Below the pieces are notes generated by a model. The model did not search any database. It had not been told where the DNA came from and saw only the letters and a list, made by a program, of their open reading frames with translations. A stretch of 64,000 nt of DNA from Ciona intestinalis (Eukaryota; Chordata; Ascidiacea; Phlebobranchia; Cionidae): assembly GCF_000224145.3 (NCBI RefSeq), contig NW_004190506.2, positions 243,517-307,516 of the forward strand. The letters are read 5' to 3'. Within the stretch, counting starts at the first letter, position 1. Each line of letters starts with the position of its first letter. The position numbers and the translations under genes are program-made. This document shows positions 34,301 through 44,900 of this stretch, piece after piece.

Positions 34301-35125
34301 TCAGCTTTCTAGTGAGGCTGACAATTTAGACAACCCATAGGCAATTGTAGATAGGTGTCTTGCGCAAGGAATTATTCGCACAGAATAGCATTAACGAGCC
34401 TTTAACCCAAAACTTCCGGGGAACAATTGTGCCATGGCGCCGGTATGTAACACGGCTATTTGGCACAACAGAGAATCTCACCCGTATAAAATAAGCATAC
34501 AAACACGATATATAGTAAGATATGCCTTGCGTTACCTGATATACGAAGACGTATCCTTTTGATTCCACGAAATCGAATGGGAAAGCTGATTCTATGATTT
34601 GGGTATCATGTGGTGTGATTACGTTGTCTAACACCCAAGCTTGGTTACCATGTCCAATGTCGAGTGTTTTTGTCAGTTGAATGGGTTTGGGTTCAGGAAA
34701 TTGAAATTCGTTTTCCTGTGTATAAAAACAGTGGTTTAATAAGAATAATTACGGGTGTAAGAACAGCAGGTTCAAGGCTCGTCGCTGCTACCATTGTGGG
34801 CGTATGTGTCCTTGGGCAAGACAAACAGCAATTGCTTCAGTCCAGTGGTCACTAACGGGCTGTCTAAATTGTCAGCCATAGATAACAATATGAAAATAAA
34901 GTAAACACCCACAAATCACATTTCGTGGCAAGCTTGTACGAAGTGTATGAAATACCCGTGTTGTATAAAATCATTAGCGTTTGTATGGTTTATAATTAAA
35001 ATCGAGGTATCTAATAACACCAACAGTAAAAATAAAGTCGAAAACTGGATAATATAGTTTACCTGACTTTGAATGAGAGTAGATGTTATCAACAGAAGAT
35101 AAAATACGAAGACAAGAAATCCCAT
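28375..35125 (-). CDS. Secreted protein with two 2-oxoglutarate/Fe(II) oxygenase-like domains, 11 exons, 557 aa
   Basis: Minus-strand exons: 35125-35063, 34715-34536, 34082-33942, 33488-33348, 33112-32908, 32323-32185, 31659-31512, 31142-30987, 30455-30275, 29190-29025, 28528-28375 (1674 nt). All phases agree. Residues 1-20 are a signal peptide (MGFLVFVFYLLLITSTLIQS). The second half has the oxygenase signature: H384-P-D386 (iron-binding HxD), TLLLYLSEGL, a GRLAVF strand, distal histidine H456 in EHSAHPP, and R469 in GGRFSFAVK for 2-oxoglutarate. The first half (about 60-265) repeats the layout (GRYFLSIFYHSNW, then ILWPSCHVTLFRGPS, YKGIEKLTLWLN) but lacks HxD and the distal histidine, so it is probably a non-catalytic copy. 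Glycosylation sites such as NYS and NYT suit secretion or the ER. Substrate unknown. The exon at 30275-30455 has a second copy at 29624-29804 across an N gap. Confidence 0.85.
28924..29023 (+). mobile_element. MITE-like element, copy 9 (internally deleted)
   Basis: Both ends are present (gaaagatgagacac; cccatcttcccccgcctac) but the middle after 'ttggtagtaaacaag' is deleted, leaving about 100 bases. It abuts the 5' splice site of the oxygenase exon at 29025-29190. Confidence 0.8.
29577..30175. repeat. 600-bp duplication, copy 1 (left of the N gap)
   Basis: Nearly identical to 30226-30826, including an exon of the oxygenase gene, the following intron and a SINE-like tail. Small differences: a two-base insertion at the splice donor, and scattered substitutions near 29960 and 30160. 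Confidence 0.9.
29624..29804 (-). pseudogene. Extra copy of an oxygenase exon (probable assembly or allelic duplicate)
   Basis: Encodes the same 60 residues as 30275-30455 (VEYTLLLYLS to GRLAVFR). Its donor reads CGAA/GTATAAG where the other copy has CGAA/GTAAGAT. Using both exons would repeat the strand set and shift phase (181 nt each), so only one can be in the mRNA. I chose the copy with the better donor. Confidence 0.75.
30176..30225. other. Assembly gap (50 N)
   Basis: Fifty consecutive N, the size often used for an unknown gap length. It separates the two copies of the 600-bp duplication. Confidence 0.99.
30226..30826. repeat. 600-bp duplication, copy 2 (right of the N gap)
   Basis: Second copy of 29577-30175. 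Both end at 'tatatcttctggtac', after which only this copy continues into the rest of the gene. Confidence 0.9.
31197..31252. repeat. (GAAT)n tetranucleotide repeat
   Basis: Repeated gaat/gaataaat units next to a SINE-like copy. The same 'aatgaatgaatgtaactt' preface starts several SINE-like copies, so this may be the variable tail of that family. Confidence 0.8.
31258..31455 (-). repeat. SINE-like dispersed repeat copy
   Basis: Blocks 'aatgtaacttatttatcttc', 'tttcatacacctcgtg', 'tacgagttaccagg', 'agtgccttgcccaaagacac'. In an oxygenase intron. Confidence 0.6.
31912..32160 (-). repeat. Two tandem partial SINE-like copies
   Basis: Two 5'-type halves lie in a row (31912-32030 and 32036-32160). 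Each begins 'gaatgtaactt(a/g)ttta' and contains 'catacacctcgtgcc' or 'catgcacctcgtgcc'. Confidence 0.6.
32518..32713 (+). mobile_element. MITE-like element, copy 10
   Basis: Ends 'tatagtagggtgggaaagat' and 'gtgtcccatcttcccccatc'. Full length and close to consensus; in an oxygenase intron. Confidence 0.85.
33696..33892 (-). mobile_element. MITE-like element, copy 11
   Basis: Ends 'actatagggtagggggg' and 'gtgtcccatcttcccccata' then ctactata. It lies 49 bases from the donor of the oxygenase exon at 33942-34082. Confidence 0.85.
34195..34420 (-). repeat. SINE-like dispersed repeat copy
   Basis: Blocks 'acgagttaccacgcatgtaa', 'ctgacaatttagacaaccca', 'gtgtcttgcgcaagga' and 'acgagcctttaaccc'. Confidence 0.55.
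34745..34985 (+). repeat. SINE-like dispersed repeat, sense orientation
   Basis: Begins 'caggttcaaggctcgtcgct', then 'gctaccattgtgggcgta', 'gtccttgggcaagacaaaca' and 'cagtggtcactaacgggct'. The first block is a good B-box-like match. Confidence 0.6.
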
Positions 35126-35492
35126 ATTGCATGAAAACTGCCTCTGCTAACCACTGTTATATAACAAGCTTAATTGAAACTGGTGTAAAATTTATAGTTG
35201 AAACAATTGCACACTTTCATATACAGCGACAAGAGGCGAATAGTACAAACTGCAACAACGTAAGAGCCTTGACACGGAATAATCACAACAGAAACTTCTT
35301 TTCTACGAGATAGATCAGTTAAACGTGTGGATAATCATGTAGATTGATTTTCCACGAAAAACAGCACGAAATTCAGGATGTAAACCGGTATAGACAGGAC
35401 ACAGCTGGTACGAACCAGTATAAGCCGGTTACTGACGCGTAATATTTGCTGTTTTGGAAAGTTTTGACAGAAAAGCAATTGGGAAGAACGTA

Positions 35493-35679
35493 GTATTATG
35501 GGGTAAGATGGATACCGTTACCAAATAAAATCGCATATTTCCTAATCTTTTTTTTTTAAATTAACAACGCTGTTTAGAGTGAAACGGTTATATAATTGAG
35601 TAAATATTTTTATTTACCACGAAATGGGACGATAAAACAGAATGAAAATTTGGACCATCTTACCCCAACCTACTATATA
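35493..35679 (-). mobile_element. MITE-like element, copy 12 (GGGGTAAGATGG subfamily)
   Basis: Ends 'atggggtaagatggatacc' and 'accatcttaccccaacctac' followed by tata. Full length. Confidence 0.85.
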
Positions 35680-35797
35680 TAAAAGAGGATGAAAGCAAAC
35701 GAGTGTCAACCAGCAACATGAAACAAAGAAAATGTTCAATCAGCAGAAAAAAAGATTTTGTTTTGCCCATTGGAGCGTCGCAGCTAGCCCTAATGTG

Positions 35798-35803
35798 TTT
35801 ATT
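35798..35803 (-). terminator. Candidate AMPD2 polyadenylation signal
   Basis: AATAAA on the minus strand about 120 bases after the AMPD2 stop codon. Confidence 0.4.
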
Positions 35804-35922
35804 ATATCAATTTTTACATAAAAAAAAATCCCTCTTATTTAAAAATTGCTCGTACGTTAAAGTTTAAATAAACGTGGTTTTTGAAGAATCAATGAATTCT
35901 AAACTTGGGATCCTTGATTGCT

Positions 35923-38900
35923 TTAAAGGGACCCGAACTCGCTCGACGATTTCGTGTTCTGCGCATGCGCGGTGCCAAGAATTAATGCCAATTCTGCTTC
36001 GAGTGTCTCGTGTCGATAAGATACTCGTATGTCCGGTACATTGGTACGTCGGATGTCGTTACCGTGAGCTCCTTCGTCTCTGTATCGTGGTCCAAGCCAA
36101 TATTGTTTCACCTGGTCAAGATGAATGATTAAATGTTGGATTTATTTATACTACTCTATAGTAGGGGGGGAGGGGAGGATGGGACGCTTTCTCTTCTGGT
36201 CCCATTTGGAAGTACACAAAGGACATTTAAAGCCACTGGAAAATTGGTAAAAAGTGAGATTAGTAAAAAGTTTCTAAAAACAAAATATAAAACTATAGAA
36301 AAATCTTTAAATACCTAATCTTTAAATAACAAATTTTTAAATACCCTAAAATACCCCCAAAAAGTTTTTAAGTGAAAAAAAAAATTGTAACATATTTTCA
36401 TATAAAAATGTGCCATTACCTCGTGAGGGAAAGCACTCATTGTAATGCTGTTGCGAGCTAACTCACACATGTCACATGGACTTAGCTTCCACACCTGTGT
36501 TGCAATGCTGTATTCCTCCATCAGTGGTTCCTGTATATGGGACAAGGTATATGTGTTATTATACAGTAGGGTGGGGGAAGATGGGACACCTTTTTATTCT
36601 ATTTTCTCGCCTAATTTGGTAGTAAACAAAGCACATTCCAAACATTACAAAGTCGTATCCTTACGACTAAGCAGTTGCTAACTGTTTAAAATCTGATCAG
36701 GATATAGGACACCTTTTTATTCTATTTTCTCGCCTAATTTGGTAGTAAACAAAGAACATTCAAAACATTACAAAGCCGTATCCTTACGACTTTAATAAAC
36801 CGTTGCTAACTGTTTAAAATTTGATCAGGATATTTGAATATTCGTCGCTAAAAGTGTCCCGTCTTCCCCCACCCTACTATATTAACCTGGGGTGGAACAT
36901 AAAGATAGCTTTAATATTCTATCTGAATGTAACTTGCTTTATAGAGGGACAACTCTACTCACATAGTAAAGTTGACCCTCTTAAAATCATTAAACCGTGA
37001 GTTGTATAAACTAAATGTATGCAACAATGATTAAATGTAACTTGCTTTATCCCTGCGTGGCCGGAAGCAACATACATTATACCACGGTTGTTCTGTTTTA
37101 CACACTTAGTGTCTGCTTACGAGTTACCACTTATGTAACTTTGTTGGTGCATTTTTCTGTGAGTGTGCTGACAATATAGACAACTCTGTTTTAGAGGAAG
37201 GCATGTTAACCACTGTGCCAAAATATCAACTAAATGCATGAAGTAAAATATATACCAACCTTTGTAAAGTGAAACTGCAACGGATCATCTGTAGATAGTG
37301 AGACACACAATCCACGAGCCAGGTAGTCGGGTAATGGGTTTCTATGGTAACTGAGGAATAACCCGTTGTTACTGAGGGGTGACATCGCTATACCAACTTG
37401 TGCAAGGTAGTAGAGGTACTGTAGAACTGGAACCTGGTTGGGAAATTTAATGTTAAAGTAAGAAAGTGGTCTATGCCAGTAGTTCTTAACAGCAGGTCTG
37501 CGAACCGGTGCCGGTACCCCTAACTTGCTTGACGATCTGTCAAACCATTCTAATTTACTTTGTTTTGTAGAAACTTCAATAGAACCTCGTATAACGGGTA
37601 TATTATCAAGAAGTCAGCAACAAATTTCTTATTAAATTAAATATTCTTTGCTTTGAGCATATTTTTGTTGTAATTACATTTTTAGTTAATTTTTTTAAGG
37701 TATGCAGCCCCACAAAATTTGTGGACACAAATGCCTACATTGGTAGCAGCGACGAGCCTTGAACCTGAAACCTCTAGGTCGGGACAAGCGTTCCAATATT
37801 ATGTGTGGCACATACTTCACCTTTCTTAATAGTAAACCATGGCTGATATTCTCAGCTAATATGAACCCGGTAACCAAATGATGAGCAGGCCCAGCTTCCC
37901 CACAGTGAGGTCGTAGGTTGAATAAAGTCATTCCACGTTCCCTGCAAAGTTGCACAGGATTAATTTCATTTATCACATTTAAAAAAATGAAATAAAACAT
38001 TTGTAAAATATTTAATCAAAAAATGCAAAATATAAAAATAATACAAAACACTGTTAAAAATTCAAAAATAAAAATTTAAAATTAAATTAAAAAACTGTGT
38101 TGTAAGCGTGTAGGTGAACATTGTGTACCCATGTATATGTTTGGTCAGTTTATACTAAACATATATCACTGTAATGTTTAATTGGGTGGTGGGATTATGT
38201 ATCCTCATGTAATAAACATGTGGTAATATATAGAGTTTCCACGCATAAGTCATATGATGGATTTAATGATAATTGCAGTTAATTTGGAGATTTAGTAAAA
38301 CATTGTATCTTTCGGTTACAATACATGCATTGTAATCTTAAGCCATGGCAGGGTACTAAACCATGGATTACCACAATACTTACTTGCGAAGTTGGTTAAG
38401 TGTCACCATGTTAGCATACATGTAATAAACATAATATGAGTATGGGGGGTTGTCTATGGCTGTCCAATCATCAGGTTTCGGTGATTGCATCGTGAACACA
38501 TGATGTTCCTGTTTAGACTCATCATCTACCGAGTCAAATCCGGTTACCTGTGGATAGAACCGGTTTAAACTAGATTAAAGTGGCTGATTTGTGTTTAATG
38601 TAATGTGGCCATCAAACTATGAGCAAACATGTTAAAACAAACTTAAGTTTTTGTATTGGTAGAACAACGTCCACAATGCCGTAGTTATAACACTGATGTT
38701 TCGAATCATACACTTCGTGTCCGCTTACAAGTTACCACGTATGTAACTTTGTGGGTGATCGTTTTTTGTATGGCTGACAATTTGGACAACCCATCAGTGA
38801 CCACTAGGTTGGGGCAAGCATTCTAACCAGTATGTCGCACAATTAAGCATTCAATTCTATGTGTGTGAGGCCCTCAGCGCGGCACCCCATGGGTCCTAGG

Positions 38901-41900
38901 ATTTAGGGCAGGATTGGCCCATTACACACACAGTATAGGCATAATATTAATGATATATTTAAACTGACGTATTTCAAAAACAAATGAATCTCTTCAAGTA
39001 CTTTCTGAGTCCTCTGATAAGGCAGCATTGGCCCATTACCCACACTGCACAAATAGGCATATTATACTGATAATTTAAACTGACGTGTTTCAAAAACAGA
39101 TGAATCTCTGGGTTATTCTGGGGATCCAAAGTAGCTTCGAAGAGAGGTCTGAATATATTGTCCAACATTTGTGTAAAGTTTTCAAGCGAACCCTTGGCCT
39201 TGTATATGTCGCTGTTATTAAGGGAACAAAGTTAAACTTAAAATTTAGCATTAACATAAAAAAATAGGATTAGAACTTTTTTTTACAAATTTAGTTAATT
39301 TAGGTCCAAAGTTATGAAAAACTAAACAGGAAAAATTATCAAAATTTGTAAATTGTATGTCAAGCCTAAAATTTTCAAAATTCGTACTTAAAGTTAAAAG
39401 TTATCAAAAATATATTCAACTTACAAGAGGCGAGGTATTTGTATCAACCAACGCACATTATCGCTATACACACGGTGTTTCACCGCCCACTGTGCAAGTT
39501 TCAACCATTCATCTTTAGACCGACCATACACTGACAAACGTAACTCAGATTGTTGGTACTTGCTGTCTTCTAAGTCGTCCATTACCTCCTGTAAGTGGTG
39601 GTGGTGATTAGGATTGGGGTTACTATACCTGTGGTTTAACTGATTTACTCCTTCACTATACCTCATGATATAGTGTGAGTACATGGGTACAATCAGTGGC
39701 GCAGCCAGGAGGGGGGTTTCGGGGGTCGTGACCCCCCCCCCTTTTAAACCAAAAAAATATAATTTAAAAAAAAAAAATTAAAAAAAATTTTTTTTTTTTG
39801 ATTACCCCACCCCCCCCTTATTTTTTCTGGCTGCGCCATTGGGTACAATATTTGGGGTGCGCCATATATATATATATAAAGCATTCTAAGGGCGGGCCCT
39901 GCATTATAACTTATACTTTATAAAGTTGTTGGTTAATGGTGGTGATTCGGGGGGGGAATGGCCCAAATTTGGCCTAAATGCCATGTTGATTTAAAGGATC
40001 TCACCCACATAGAACAAGCAGGAGAATATTAGGCCAACATGTATTACCTTAATAACATGAGCAAAGAACTTTCCACCAGCGCGGTTGTCAGTCTTGATAT
40101 AAATCTCTCTCAGAATGCTTTGGCCGATGGGGTTGTACTTGGAGTTAAACTTGTCGAATCTGGAGGTTATATGGGGTTGGAGGTATTATTGTACATGGGT
40201 AACATGGCCCTATTTCTACATGGACCTATTAGCACCAGATCCTTGGTGTATTTCTTTGCACAAGAATCGCCAAACTCTATAGGCACCAAATCATGATCAG
40301 ATTCACAGAATTTATTACAGTTAGCCTTATTTCGTTACCATTAGTATTGTTTTGTTACAGTAGCATTAAAGTCATTACCACCTTTTGCAGTGACTACAGT
40401 GATTTGTTAGTTTGACGTTTTGTCCTCCATACGGCAAGACTTCTTCAGGGGATTAGAAACTAATCTTATTTATCTAGTAATGGGATTGTTTACCAGAAGA
40501 GCTCCATACTTATATACTATGTTATGCCTCATCTTATATATATTTAGGTGGGAAAAGATGAGACACCTTTAGCACATAATATGCAAATATCCTGATCATG
40601 TTTTAAATAATTAATAAAACGGTCTATGGGAGTTGTGAGGATAAGGTTTTATAATTCTTTCAATGTTCCTTGTTTACTTTCAAATGGGACGAAAAATAGA
40701 ATCAAAAGTTGTCCCATCTTTCCCCACTCCTACTATATGAGACGATATAGTCACCTGTGAAATAGGTTCCTGTCAGCGTGGACATCTAAGCTGTCAACAC
40801 TCAAGTCATAGGCTGAGAGGTTGAGAGAATCAAATACCTGTTGACATTAACATTAAGCAAACAATTATATGGGCGTGGAATGTTTGCCAGGGTAATATAT
40901 GTTTGCTGGATGCCAGAGATGCCATAAGGTTAGTATGCGTAGTATGTTGCAACATGAATTACGTAATATTTGGTAAGTTGATTTGGACTGACGCGTAAGC
41001 AAACTTTTTGAGCTTACATCGCAAAATCAGTGTAATGTGGCATGTGGCTACAACCTATAGTAAACTATGTGAGAATACACACATACACACATATTTGATT
41101 CACAAAGTATGGTTATAATGTACTATGGTCACAATCTCAAAATAAAACATTCAACTAAAAATAAACACCCACTTAATAATGTTAACATAACACTTGTAGA
41201 TTTATGAGCAGAAGACAAAAAGTTTAATGCTTTCTAAAAAAACCTTATAATCCGTAGTCACAAGTGGAGTTTGTTCCATTCAGACATATGAAAGCAATTT
41301 GGGTGTTGGGGTAATGGACCAACTTTAGCCCAAATCCCCGATCCCATGGTGAGTCTCACCATAACACAGAATAGAATATGCATATACAATGTTGGGGTAA
41401 TGAACCAATTCTGGGCTAAATCCTATGTCCTCAACAAGAACCCCCCATATATAGAAATACACCATGCACCTCTTGTAGTGTATAATCCTTCCCATCCCTT
41501 GTATAGGCAATATCATCAGCATTCTTCTTCATTGTTTTCTTCATGAAACGAAGCAAATGTTTCTGGTTCATGCAAGAAGATGCGTGGATGTGAGTGTCAA
41601 CCTAGGAAAAAGAAGAAAAAGTTAAAAAAAAAACTTTCAATTTTTTATGGGTAATGTTGAGGTAATATTACACTGTATGGCATTGTATGCAGGCCAGAGT
41701 TGGAACATTACCCCAACACCCAGGGATTTAAGCAAGAATTGGTCCATTACCCCAACAACCAGCATTTTTTTACTATGTATGAAGACACATTGGAGTAGTG
41801 GTTCTTAAACTGTTTATGTTTACAAACTAGTAGTAGCTTTCATTAGTTAAAAACACTCAACAAAAATTTTTAGCATATGTTGTATTGTGGTAAAATGTAT

Positions 41901-44900
41901 GAATGTAATGTACAATTACTTGATAATGTGTAGTTTAAAATGGTTAGAAAACGTGGTCACTAACCCTACAAGGACATACATAACACACTTATACTTAATG
42001 AGCTATTGAACACAAACTGATTGATTAGATTGTTTTAGCATAGGCTTAAGCTATCGTGGTAAAAGGCAATCATATCTTTAATTGAACTGCTTGCAATTGT
42101 GCAAGCCAGCAAAGCTCTAGAGGTCACCAGCGGAGCCGTGTTGCAAATTTTCAAAGAAGATTGCGACACAAGTTAAATATAAACCTTGCCTCTGGTTGTG
42201 CAACAACAACAACAACGCATGTGGTTTGAACTCATTGGAGTGAATATTATGTTAAGATAGATAGACAGCTATAGGTGCCGACATGTATATGTGTAGACGT
42301 GTAGTTAATGGTTAATGTATAGGTTTGACAGTTTAAGGATTTTTTTAAGCATTCAATGCTTTGTTGAATATGCACAATAGCAAACTAGTTCTCACAAATA
42401 CAGTCACCGTGAATAAACAGCCTACAGGGTAAGACACAAGTCACAACTAACTATTTAAACTTAAACATTTAAAATTTTAACAACAACTGTGAATAAACAA
42501 CCTACAGGGTAAGACGCATGTCACAACTAACTATTTTAACTGAAAAATAAACATTTAAAATTTTAACAACAAGTCATTTAAAGTTTACATAATTTTGCAT
42601 AAGTACTCATAATTGTTTTAAGAATCATGTATTCATGCTTCCAATGGTCTCTTAAGTAACAATTCCGCAAGTACAGCAGAAACTTACACAAACCAATTTG
42701 TGGCCTCTTAAAATGTTTGAGAATCACTCATGTTAAACCTTAGAACATACATGACGCGACCACAGCAGTTACTTTACCTTTCTGCAGTTATAAAAGTCAC
42801 GATGTGGGACCTCCTTTTGTGCAGCTAACTCCTTGGTCTCGTTGAGCAAAACATGAAGTTGGAATTTGGAAGACAAGTAGGAGAGACGTCGGTAACAGAA
42901 AGTTTTCCTGCAAGAAACAATTAGTTTGAATTGAATGAAGATTATAGGTGGAAAATAAGTCAAGTAAAGCTGGCAAACTTTACCTAACAGTATATCCCGT
43001 TAAACTTATCCACACATGTCCCCTCTACAAAACAGTTGCCTCCCTAAATCTGGCGCTTTTGTATCGCCATAAAACTATGTTCTGTTTTTTGCCCCATGTT
43101 CATCTCCCACCCCCCTTATACTTCCCACTAGTGCCACCCTTGCATTATTCAGAAAATGTTATGAAATCTTGCCAGATGGCGGACAAAACTTCAGAAATAC
43201 ACATTTTTCATACCAGATAAGTCCTTGAAAGAATATTTACATTATACCTGGTAGCAGAAGTAACAGAAAACCTAGTAACCTACAATCGAAATTATTACTT
43301 GGGAAACAAACTAGCGAAAAAAAACTACAAAGCTAAACTCCTCCAAAACGACATTTTTGTGGCAAAGTTTTTTTACCATTTTTTGCACCCCTTCTAAATC
43401 ACCAAAACCTTAATGTAAGAAGCTTTATTATTATTAGTACTTGTAAACAAACTTACAATGTAAATAATTTCGCTGGCTCATCTGGTATAGAAACGTAGTG
43501 TATTTCGAGCGTTTACTCTGCTATCCAGCAAGACAAAACATAGGAAATTTAAGAAGTTTTTTCACACCAGATGAGCCGTTGAAAGAATGTTTACATTATT
43601 CCTGGTAGCAAAAGTAACAGAAACTTACAAAGGACCATCCACAGTCATTGCCATTACTCTGTTGAGGTCGTGAATAAATCCCTGTAGATCAGGGTAGGGC
43701 ATGTCCCATGGTTCGTTCCTATGAAAAAATGCTTTTTAAATATCTAAAAACAAATCAAAATACGCACCAATGCTTTCCTTACCAATGTGGGCTTTATTAT
43801 AACAAAATAATATCATACTAAAAAAACTCGGAATTTCAGCATATCATATTAGCAGTAAACAGTGTGTTTTGGTAATATTATACATGGGTGTTTAGTGTCC
43901 AAAATTTCAATAGTATATTCTTAATATCAACCGAATTATAATTGCTGAGAATTTTCTGGTAAAAGCGGTCTAGCTCAAAAAGTTTAGAATCACTTTATCA
44001 TAAAATTTATTTTTATTTTAAAATTGAATAAAATACTGTGTTCTTTTAATAATAAAATATAGGTTTTCTGTATGTTTATATTCCATACAATTTCATTGTC
44101 ATTTCACTACAATATTTTAAGACAGTGCCCTGTAAAGTATTTTTTAAAAGTGGCCAGGCTTAAAAAGGTGCCTTAATCAGTATCCAATTATAATAAATAT
44201 AACCATATAAATTCAAATCAAAGAACTAGTGCTATGTTAATATCCCATACAGGAAACCAGGCATTTCATTGCATTATTTATACGCATGTCATCATGAATA
44301 AAGCTTATTGTGGTATAGTGACACTGCTTGTGTAACTAGAACCGTGATTCATGCAAAATTAATTGAAATATAAGTAAAAGTCGTAGGCGGACCAAAATTG
44401 CTGCAAAATATATGTCAGGCGAAATTTCGTTGCCACAAAAAACCTTTGAAGTATCACAGAATTAAGTGGGTGGTTTAAAAACACAGCAGACATGGTATTA
44501 ATTAATATACACATAGCTCATCACTTTTGTAAAATGCTATACACAAAATATAAGTTATTGCAATTTGAAACATAACCATCAAATTTAGTCTATGTAAAGA
44601 AGCATTGATGAAGCACATAAGAATTTTTATATTCATTATATACACTATTAGTTGGGTATTGGGCCAATCCTGGCATAAATCCTAGGACCCATAGTGCTCC
44701 ATGCTGCGGGATCTTACCCATATAGAATTGTATATACTACTTGGTAGAAAGACACACGTGCGACGTGTCCAATGGTCAACTTGCCATAGGTTGCTTAAAT
44801 GGGGTTAGTAGAACCTTGCCCATAACTTTGATTGTTCTACAGGCCAATATTTACCAAGCAATGAATATGTGAGTGAATATGAAAGCAGTGAATATGAAAA

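Larger units (their letters stand above)
35126..35922. other. Intergenic region between oxygenase-like and AMPD2 genes
   Basis: Holds the oxygenase promoter, one MITE copy (35493-35679) and the AMPD2 3' end. On the minus strand an AATAAA at 35798-35803 is a candidate AMPD2 polyadenylation signal. No further exon seen. Confidence 0.5.

Noticed and set aside
34326..34634. 102-codon minus-strand frame as a separate gene
   Set aside because: Its first part is the oxygenase exon at 34536-34715; the remainder reads through the intron and a SINE-like copy.
35126..35922. Operon joining AMPD2 and the oxygenase gene
   Set aside because: They are on the same strand, but the gap is about 800 bases with a full MITE and a candidate poly(A) signal, far longer than typical Ciona operon spacing.
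43021..43220. Frame of 90 codons on + strand at 42948-43220
   Set aside because: It lies in an AMPD2 intron, overlaps a foldback repeat and lacks splice support.
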